Assembly: GCF_003752505.1 (NCBI RefSeq)
Contig: NZ_RKHO01000001.1
Coordinates: 2,728,001-2,792,000 of the forward strand
Length of the DNA stretch: 64,000 nucleotides
Direction: 5' to 3'
From: Nocardioides aurantiacus
GTDB taxonomy: Bacteria > Actinomycetota > Actinomycetes > Propionibacteriales > Nocardioidaceae
The stretch's first letter is position 1; every line of letters begins with the position of its first letter. Shown here piece after piece: positions 58,767 through 64,000 of the stretch. Under the pieces are notes generated by a model. It was given only the letters and a program-made list of their open reading frames with translations. It was not told where the DNA came from and ran no database searches. The position numbers were made by a program, and so were the translations under genes.

Positions 58767-59159
58767 ATCCATCAAACCGCGCCCCAGACCCCCGCGCGAC
58801 CTCACCGGAGGACGCTCGAGGTCGACGTGGGACGAGTCCGCCCGGATCACTTCACGGGGCGGAGCACCAGCAGCGGCGGCGGGCTTCCGCGCCCGACTCA
58901 CCGGCGGTGGCTCGACGACACGAGGACGTCCCTGAGCTGACGGGCCAGCGGCTGCGGCTCGGAGCGGCGCGCTGCGCGGAGTCCCCCAGGTCGCGATGGA
59001 GGTGCACCTGGGGGACGCGGGCCGGCGCGTCCGGGTCGGACAGGCAGGTCTTCGGGCGGGCGTTCAGGACCGCGAGCCGGGCCGGGTCGTCCCTGAGGGA
59101 GTCTGGAGCCGGTGGCGCAGCTGGCGGGCGGCGTCTCGGGGTCTGACGCGACTACCGCG
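58767..59159. other. Intergenic stretch without a visible gene
   Basis: About 390 bases between the operators of the rhodanese operon and the end of the CstR-like gene on the same strand. I see only GC-rich open frames without ribosome-binding sites or sensible composition, and no further dyad. Confidence 0.4.
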
Positions 59160-59423
59160 TCAGGCCAGCGAGAGGAAGAGCTTCTCCATCTTCTTGACGT
59201 CGACGCCGTCGATGCCGTCGCCCTCGACCAGGCACTGCTGGAGGCCCGAGGCGACGATGGCGAACCCGGCCCGGTCCAGGGCCTTGGAGACGGCGGCGAG
59301 CTGGGTGACGACGTCCTCGCAGTCGCGGCCTTCCTCGAGCAGGCGCAGCACACCGGCCAGCTGACCCTGGGCCCGCTTGATGCGGTTGACGACCGGGGTC
59401 ATCTTGGTGGGGTCGAGCTCCAT
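59160..59423 (-). CDS. CsoR/RcnR family repressor, CstR-like (persulfide sensor)
   Basis: An 87-residue all-helical repressor. VVNRIKRAQGQLAGVLRLLE is the family's DNA-contacting first helix. Cysteines are Cys35 (EEGRDCEDV) and Cys64 (GLQQCLVEG), the spacing of the CstR pair, but the histidine that CsoR needs for Cu(I), four residues before the second Cys, is Gly60. It therefore probably senses persulfide, not copper. It is the last gene of a trx-DUF302-cstR operon (TGATG junction with DUF302) and is the natural regulator of the ATACCC-type dyads at 58718-58766, 60302-60317 and 60404-60423. Confidence 0.85.
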   Translation of the reverse strand: MELDPTKMTPVVNRIKRAQGQLAGVLRLLEEGRDCEDVVTQLAAVSKALDRAGFAIVASGLQQCLVEGDGIDGVDVKKMEKLFLSLA

Positions 59424-59842
59424 CACTGCTCCTGCGGGGTCGTGGTCGGGGAGGTGAGGGCGGCGAGCATGGCGTCCAGTCGCTGCCGTGCATCGGCGGC
59501 GACGGTGTCGAGCCCACCTGAGGACGAGAGACCCATCATCGCGTGAGGGTCGAACGCCTCGACCACGGTGGTGTCGGCGTCGACCGAGCGGACCACGACG
59601 TTGCACGGCAGCACGGTGGCGATGGAGGGGTCGACCTGGAGCGCCTCGTAGGCCAGCGGAGGTCGGCACGCGCCGAGGATGACCTGGGCCGGGACGTCGA
59701 CGTCGAGCTTGGCCTTGAGGGTGGCCTTGAGGTCGTTCTCGGTGAGGACGCCGAAGCCCTGGTCGGCCAGGCCCTCGCGGACCTCGGTGACCGCGGCGTC
59801 GTACGGCATCGCCAGGGTGGTGGACAGGGTGTAGTCGGCCAT
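59423..59842 (-). CDS. DUF302 domain protein
   Basis: A 139-residue soluble DUF302 protein. Typical features are LSTTLAMPYDAAVTEVREGL, the segment QGFGVLTENDLKATLKAKL, ILGACRPPLAYEAL and VLPCNVVVRS, with two cysteines that could be redox or persulfide active. The function of DUF302 is unknown; the fold recalls small dimeric TT1751-like proteins. It is joined to the thioredoxin gene upstream and to the CstR-like gene downstream by TGATG overlaps, so it belongs to the persulfide-response operon. Confidence 0.88.
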   Translation of the reverse strand: MADYTLSTTLAMPYDAAVTEVREGLADQGFGVLTENDLKATLKAKLDVDVPAQVILGACRPPLAYEALQVDPSIATVLPCNVVVRSVDADTTVVEAFDPHAMMGLSSSGGLDTVAADARQRLDAMLAALTSPTTTPQEQ

Positions 59843-60237
59843 CAGGCACTCCTCGGGGTGGTGGACGCGGCCGTGGTGGACGCGGTGGTCGGCCCAGTCT
59901 GCTCGTCCTGGTCGGACTCGAGGGCACGCACCGCCTCGATGACCTGCGCGAGCGCCGGGGCGGGGAGCGCTCCGGGCTGCGAGAACACCAGCTGCCCGCC
60001 CTTGAACGCCATCAACGTGGGGATCGAGGTGATCTGCGCGGCACCGGCCAGGGCCGCCTCGGCCTCGGTGTCGACCTTGCCGAACACCACGTCGGGGTTG
60101 GCCGCGGACGCCTGCTCGTAGACGGGGGCGAACTGCCGGCACGGGCCGCACCAGGCAGCCCAGAAGTCGACCAGGACGATGTCGTTCTCGGCGATGGTGC
60201 GCTCGATGTTCGCGGCACCCAGGGTGGTGGTGGTCAT
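59842..60237 (-). CDS. Thioredoxin with C-terminal extension
   Basis: A 131-residue thioredoxin. VDFWAAWCGPCRQFAP carries the standard CGPC site, and the cis-Pro loop is ITSIPTLMAFKGG. A Thr/Ser/Ala-rich tail of about 20 residues extends beyond the normal fold. ATG at 60237 follows GAGGAGATCC; an upstream start at 60303 would overlap the operator and is rejected. In this operon it would reduce protein persulfides released by the sulfurtransferases. A CstR-type dyad lies 65 bases upstream. Confidence 0.93.
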   Translation of the reverse strand: MTTTTLGAANIERTIAENDIVLVDFWAAWCGPCRQFAPVYEQASAANPDVVFGKVDTEAEAALAGAAQITSIPTLMAFKGGQLVFSQPGALPAPALAQVIEAVRALESDQDEQTGPTTASTTAASTTPRSA

Positions 60238-60301
60238 CTGGATCTCCTCGTGATGCTCGTCGGCGGGGGCGACTCCACCACCGGTCATCGCTGCAACCAG
60301 C

Positions 60302-60317
60302 ATACCCCCTACGGTAT
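60302..60317 (-). promoter_or_regulatory. CsoR/CstR-type operator before the thioredoxin operon
   Basis: ATACC-CCCTAC-GGTAT at 60302-60317, a five-base-arm dyad of the same type as those at 58718 and 60404. Its position 65 bases before the thioredoxin start suits repression of the trx-DUF302-cstR operon. Confidence 0.68.
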
Positions 60318-60403
60318 TTCCTCCGTAGCCTCGATGCCGCGACCGCGGTCGGTTCGGCGGACTTGGACTGGACGCCTCCTCGGGTGTTACGTTCGCGTCG
60401 AGA

Positions 60404-60423
60404 AGATACCCCTACGGGTATCT
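60404..60423 (+). promoter_or_regulatory. CsoR/CstR-type operator before the small Cys-rich gene
   Basis: AGATACCC-CTAC-GGGTATCT, a perfect eight-base-arm dyad at 60404-60423, about 60 bases before the ATG at 60484. It is the most symmetrical CstR-type site in this cluster and should control the rightward small protein and methyltransferase genes. Confidence 0.75.
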
Positions 60424-60483
60424 GTCTCGCCCACGACCGACCTGCAGCACCCGATCGCACCCTCGAGACCAAGGAGACCCGTC

Positions 60484-60672
60484 ATGTGTCGTCCCGCCAC
60501 CTGCAAGATCTGCGGCAAGACCACCTGGGCCGGCTGCGGCCAGCACATCGCCCAGGTCAAGGCCACCGTCCCGGCCTCGCAGTGGTGCCCGCGCAAGCAC
60601 ACCGCCGCCGAGCGCGCCGCCGCGGACCGCGGCTCGGGCAGCTTCCTGAGCCGCCTCTTCCGCCGTGGCTGA
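60484..60672 (+). CDS. Small Cys-rich (zinc-ribbon-like) protein
   Basis: A 62-residue protein opening MCRPATCKICGKTTWAGCGQ, with Cys-x4-Cys-x2-Cys and a later GCGxH and WCPRKH, enough ligands for one zinc or a redox-active cluster. The tail is basic. Similar short proteins are widespread in actinobacteria without a known function. ATG at 60484 follows AAGGAGACC. It is directly under a CstR-type operator and overlaps the methyltransferase gene by eight bases, which ties it to the sulfur response. Confidence 0.72.
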   Translation: MCRPATCKICGKTTWAGCGQHIAQVKATVPASQWCPRKHTAAERAAADRGSGSFLSRLFRRG

Positions 60673-61282
60673 GACCAGCGGCAGCGCCCGGCACTGGGAC
60701 ACCGTCTACGCGACCAAGGACACCCGCACCGTCTCCTGGCACGAGGACGTCCCCACCACGTCGCTGCGCCTGATCGGTCCCCGGGGGTCCAGGACCAGCG
60801 TGGTCGACATCGGCGCCGGCGCCTCTCCCCTGGGCGACCACCTGGTCGCCCAGCGGTGGGAGCACGTGACCCTGCTCGACGTCTCCGACGAGGGCCTCGC
60901 CCTCACCCGCGAACGCCTCCGGCAGCACGCTCCGCACCCGGAGCTCGTCGTGAGCGACGTGCTCGACTGGTCTCCGGCCCGGCAGTACGACGTCTGGCAC
61001 GACCGCGCCGTGCTGCACTTCCTGACCGATCCCGGCGACCGCGCCCGCTACGTCGACCTGGCCGCACGCACCGTGGCGCCGCAAGGACACCTCGTCGTGG
61101 GTGGGTTCGCCCCCGACGGACCCACCCACTGCTCCGGCCTCCCCACCGCCCAGCGCTCCGCCCACGAGCTCGCCCTCGAGTTCGCGGAGCACTTCACCCA
61201 GGTCGAGCTCGACACCGATACCCACACCACGCCCTCCGGGGCTGAGCAGGCCTTCGCGTGGGCGGTGCTGCAGCGCCGGTGA
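60665..61282 (+). CDS. Class I SAM-dependent methyltransferase
   Basis: A 205-residue methyltransferase. Motif I is VVDIGAGASPLGDHL, the acidic strand-2 end is VTLLDVSDEGL, motif IV is YDVWHDRAVLHFL, and APQGHLVVGGFAPDGP is motif VI. The N-terminus HWDTVYATKDTRTVSWHE is typical of thiol or heteroatom methyltransferases of the TPMT-like/UbiE-like group. The GTG at 60665 lies in the preceding gene's end. Its place behind a CstR-type operator suggests it could methylate sulfide or another thiol, but no substrate residue can be named. Confidence 0.85.
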   Translation: MAETSGSARHWDTVYATKDTRTVSWHEDVPTTSLRLIGPRGSRTSVVDIGAGASPLGDHLVAQRWEHVTLLDVSDEGLALTRERLRQHAPHPELVVSDVLDWSPARQYDVWHDRAVLHFLTDPGDRARYVDLAARTVAPQGHLVVGGFAPDGPTHCSGLPTAQRSAHELALEFAEHFTQVELDTDTHTTPSGAEQAFAWAVLQRR

Positions 61283-61553
61283 CGAGCACGACCTCGCGGA
61301 CTGCGCTGCGTCGAGGCCCAGCTCGATCGCTGTCCCCCGAGCCTGGGCCTGCGCTGATCGTCGGGGTCGACGACGCACGCGCCGTGCACGTCGAACGACT
61401 CAGCGGGGAGCTCCCCTCCGACTGGCGGGAGCGGGAGGGACCCCGGCCCACCGCGACGATTCGCCGCAGCCCCACGACGGACATAGGATCAGCCCCGGTG
61501 CGCCGGGAAGTCTGGTCGGCAATCATGTCGACGACCCCTGAGGAAGCCGCACC

Positions 61554-62888
61554 GTGCCATCACCGTCCGACCGCCGCCCTGTCCGGGCTTTCGCCCGCGG
61601 ATCCTTCGCCGAGGCTACACGCGTCACCGAGGTGCTCCGCAAGGAGACCGTCGGAGGCGCGCTGCTGCTCGTCGGCACCGTCATCGCCCTCGTGTGGATC
61701 AACTCCCCCGTCGGGGACTCCTACACCGCCCTGCGTGACTTCGAGGTCGGCCCGGCCTCGCTCCACCTCGACCTGTCGTTGGGGACCTGGGCTGCAGACG
61801 GACTGCTCGCCATCTTCTTCTTCGTCGTCGGGCTCGAGCTCAAGCGCGAGTTCGTCGCCGGCGACCTCCGCGACCCCGCCCGCGCAGCACTTCCGATCCT
61901 GGCGGCGCTCGGCGGCGTCGCCGTACCCGCCGTGATCTACGTGCTGGTCAACCTGGGCACGGGGGGCGGCGCACTCAACGGCTGGGCCATCCCCACCGCC
62001 ACCGACATCGCGTTCGCCCTGGCCATCCTGGCCATCATCAGCACCCACCTGCCCACAGGACTGCGGACGTTCCTGCTCACGCTCGCCGTGGTGGACGACC
62101 TCGTGGCTGTCACCATCATCGCGATCTTCTACACCGCCGACCTCCAGCTCCTCCCCCTCGCCGGCGCCCTGGTCCCCCTCGGCCTCTTCGCCCTCGCCGT
62201 GCAACGCCGCATCCGCTCGTGGTGGCTGCTGCTGCCCCTGGCCGCGGCGACCTGGGTCCTGGTCCACGAGTCCGGCGTGCACGCCACCGTGGCGGGCGTG
62301 CTGCTCGGCTTCACCGTCCCGGTCATCCGCTCCGCTGCTGCCGGGGGCCCCGACGCCGGCCCTGGTCTCGCAGAACACTTCGAGCACCGCATCCGGCCCA
62401 TCTCCGCCGGCCTGGCCGTCCCGGTGTTCGCCTTCTTCGCCGCAGGCGTCGAGATCGGCGGCCTCTCCGGCCTGACCGAGTCCCTCACCGACCCCATCGC
62501 CCTGGGCATCATCGCCGGGCTGGTGCTCGGCAAGCCCATCGGGATCCTCGGCACCGCCTGGCTCACCGCCCGCTTCACCCACGCCACCCTCGACGACGAG
62601 CTGACCTGGCTCGACGTCCTGGGGGTCTCACTGCTCGGTGGCATCGGGTTCACCGTCTCGCTCCTCATCGGCGACCTCGCCTTCGGCGCCGGCAGCACCG
62701 CCGACGACCACGTGAAGGTCGGGATCCTCACCGGCTCCCTGGTCGCCGGCCTCCTGGCCGCGGTGCTCGTGAAGTCCCGTGACCGCGTGTACGAGCAGAT
62801 GGCGGCCGACGAAGCGATCGACGCCGACGACGACGGCATCCCCGACGTCTACCAGCGCGAGCAGGAGGATCGCGATGCCGACCGCTGA
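61554..62888 (+). CDS. nhaA: Na+/H+ antiporter NhaA
   Basis: A 444-residue antiporter with 11-12 helices. Family signatures are clear: [37 protein letters not shown], and [15 protein letters not shown] with the paired aspartates that bind Na+/H+, plus [19 protein letters not shown] charged C-terminal tail of 40 residues follows. GTG at 61554 gives a normal N-terminus and lies after GAGGAAG. It is separated from the methyltransferase by about 270 bases containing no other gene, so it has its own promoter. Confidence 0.95.
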   Translation: MPSPSDRRPVRAFARGSFAEATRVTEVLRKETVGGALLLVGTVIALVWINSPVGDSYTALRDFEVGPASLHLDLSLGTWAADGLLAIFFFVVGLELKREFVAGDLRDPARAALPILAALGGVAVPAVIYVLVNLGTGGGALNGWAIPTATDIAFALAILAIISTHLPTGLRTFLLTLAVVDDLVAVTIIAIFYTADLQLLPLAGALVPLGLFALAVQRRIRSWWLLLPLAAATWVLVHESGVHATVAGVLLGFTVPVIRSAAAGGPDAGPGLAEHFEHRIRPISAGLAVPVFAFFAAGVEIGGLSGLTESLTDPIALGIIAGLVLGKPIGILGTAWLTARFTHATLDDELTWLDVLGVSLLGGIGFTVSLLIGDLAFGAGSTADDHVKVGILTGSLVAGLLAAVLVKSRDRVYEQMAADEAIDADDDGIPDVYQREQEDRDADR

Positions 62889-62963
62889 GCACGACGCGCC
62901 CGCCCCTCCCGGCCGGCTGCTCCCCGCAGCGTCCGGGCCCGGTCGCACCACCACGCTCGAGCC

Positions 62964-63650
62964 GTGGCAGCCATGACGCCGCCGGAGGCGGTGCGGCACC
63001 CGGTGCCGCTGGCCGTGGCTACGGCGGACTTCGCGGCCAAGGCCGGGCTCGTCGTGCTGCTCGTGATGTCGATGATCTTCCCGGAGCTGGGCAACGTGGA
63101 GGACAAGGCGGCCGGCCTCCGGGCGGTCGCCTACCCGGCGCTGGCGTTCACCGTTCCCGTGATCTGGTGGGTGTGGTGGCGGGAACGATCCTCCTTCCCC
63201 TGGGTCGCCGACCTCATGATCACGTCCACGTGCTTCACCGACACCCTGGGCAACAGGCTCGACCTGTACGACTCCGTGGTGTGGTTCGACGACCTGATGC
63301 ACCTGATGAACACCGGCCTGCTCACTGCCGCCGTCGTGCTCCTGACCATGCGGCACAGCTCGACCCTGGGCGCCGTCGTCGAGCGCTCACTGGCCTTCGG
63401 CGTCACCGCAGCGGTGTCGTGGGAGGTAGCCGAGTACTTCGCCTTCATCGCCAACTCCTCCGAGAAGCGCCACGCCTACACGGACACCCTCGGCGACCTG
63501 TCGCTCGGATCCCTGGGCTCGGTCCTGGGGGGCGTCCTGGTCCACCGCCTGTGGCGCCGAGGACTCCTCACCTCAGCGGCACCCCAGCTGGAACCCCGGA
63601 CCCTGCCACCAGCACCTGAGTTTCCGGCTGTCGCGACGGCCCCCGGCTAG
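62964..63650 (+). CDS. YjdF-like (DUF2238) membrane protein
   Basis: A 228-residue membrane protein with about five helices. The conserved features are DLYDSVVWFDDLMHLMNTG (Asp and His in a membrane-edge segment), SWEVAEYFAF and YTDTLGDLSLGSLGSVLGG, the Asp/Glu/His pattern of the DUF2238/YjdF group, whose function is unknown. GTG at 62964 and ATG at 62973 are both possible starts. It follows nhaA by 75 bases on the same strand. Confidence 0.75.
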   Translation: MAAMTPPEAVRHPVPLAVATADFAAKAGLVVLLVMSMIFPELGNVEDKAAGLRAVAYPALAFTVPVIWWVWWRERSSFPWVADLMITSTCFTDTLGNRLDLYDSVVWFDDLMHLMNTGLLTAAVVLLTMRHSSTLGAVVERSLAFGVTAAVSWEVAEYFAFIANSSEKRHAYTDTLGDLSLGSLGSVLGGVLVHRLWRRGLLTSAAPQLEPRTLPPAPEFPAVATAPG

Positions 63651-63660
63651 TGGTCAGGAC

Positions 63661-64000
63661 CTAGACCGCACGCTCGAGCACGGAGGCCGGAAGCCGGATG
63701 CCGGGCACGAGCTCGGTGAGCATGGTCCGGACACGGCTGTCGAGGTCAGCGACCACGGCGCGTACACCGGCCTCGTCCTGGCCGCCGGGGTCGGCGACGG
63801 GCCAGTCGACGTACCGGACTCCCGGGACGTAGGGGCACTCCTCGCCGCAGCCGAGGGTGATGGCCACGGTGCTGGCTGCGATGGTCTCGCGGGTCAGCAG
63901 CTTCGGCTGCTCGGCGGAGGTGTCGAGCCCGAGCTTCTCGAGCACGTCGGCGACCTCGGGGTGGATGTGCTCCCCCGGCTGGGTGCCGGCCGAGAGGGCG
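63661..64000 (-). CDS. Arsenate reductase / low-molecular-weight phosphatase-like protein (5' partial)
   Basis: C-terminal 112 residues of an ArsC-type protein related to mycothiol-dependent actinobacterial arsenate reductases; the N-terminus with the active-site CX5R loop lies beyond the window. SAGTQPGEHIHPEV, KLLTRETIAAS, TLGCGEECPYVPGVRYVDW and the final helix are all characteristic. The frame is open to the window edge. It is convergent with the YjdF-like gene, ten bases apart. Confidence 0.85.
   Translation of the reverse strand, partial: ALSAGTQPGEHIHPEVADVLEKLGLDTSAEQPKLLTRETIAASTVAITLGCGEECPYVPGVRYVDWPVADPGGQDEAGVRAVVADLDSRVRTMLTELVPGIRLPASVLERAV

Noticed and set aside
59160-59423. 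Copper sensor CsoR
   Set aside because: The Cu(I)-ligand histidine four residues before the second cysteine is glycine, and the operon encodes sulfur-handling proteins, so CstR-like is preferred.

Overview
The window is high-GC DNA from an actinobacterium, probably Nocardioides-like. Supporting signs are GTG and probable leaderless starts, a mycothiol-type DinB enzyme, a DtxR/IdeR-type iron box, BlaI/M56 and KmtR-type regulators, a CopD-CtaG fusion and a pSAM2-type Rep/Tra/Pra set. The genus is inference. Much of the window is accessory DNA: mobile-element modules, a defence cluster and several metal-handling cassettes, with two 3' tRNA fragments that look like attachment-site scars.

Layout. 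0-1.2 kb: DsbA-like/VKOR thiol-oxidation pair. 1.3-5.0 kb (minus): core of an actinobacterial integrative element (pra, two small genes, FtsK-like transfer ATPase, HUH Rep) with no int or xis. 5.4-10.4 kb: lower-GC defence-like cluster (nuclease-AIPR protein, DUF4145 protein, OLD-type ATPase/TOPRIM nuclease). 10.5-17.7 kb (minus): compact type IV secretion operon (pilin-like, VirB3-like, VirB4, TrbL/VirB6-like, and a transglycosylase-M23-EEP nuclease fusion), fed by an intergenic region with two DnaA boxes and several GACGTC palindromes. 18.2-20.0 kb: HTH regulator, NUDIX and HD genes. 20.0-28.2 kb: TlpA, then a BlaI/M56 sensor pair divergent from a copper/cytochrome c assembly run (DUF3105, DUF305, CopC, CopD-CtaG, M23, CcsB). 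28.4-29.9 kb: KmtR-like regulator and CDF exporter. 30.9-35.0 kb: DUF6153, DUF305, a small membrane protein and a copper P-type ATPase with a CsoR-type operator in its promoter. 35.2-37.7 kb: two broken genes (ATP-grasp, GH18). 37.7-39.9 kb: second M56/BlaI pair and a GNAT gene.

40.3 kb holds a tRNA-Pro 3' fragment, and 40.9 kb a damaged ccdA. 41.7-48.9 kb is an iron-box-controlled operon: FbpABC-type Fe(III) importer, a fused adenylation-carrier-membrane acyltransferase protein, and an ACR3-like transporter. 50.3-52.4 kb: TDT exporter with a divergent LysR gene. 53.0 kb: tRNA-Lys 3' fragment with its terminator. 53.2-55.2 kb: secreted PLD-like protein. 55.4-60.7 kb: persulfide/sulfite detoxification genes (rhodaneses, TauE, ETHE1-like, CstR-like repressor, DUF302, thioredoxin) with several ATACCC...GGGTAT operators. 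60.5-64.0 kb: small Cys-rich protein, methyltransferase, NhaA, a YjdF-like membrane protein and a partial arsenate reductase.

The themes are metal and sulfur stress plus horizontal transfer. Three genes can each be put back in frame by adding one G, so either pseudogenisation or uncorrected sequencing errors are present. The two tRNA fragments point in directions that one simple insertion cannot explain. The least familiar items are the three-enzyme fusion in the transfer operon, the three-gene defence cluster and the iron-controlled activation/acylation protein.
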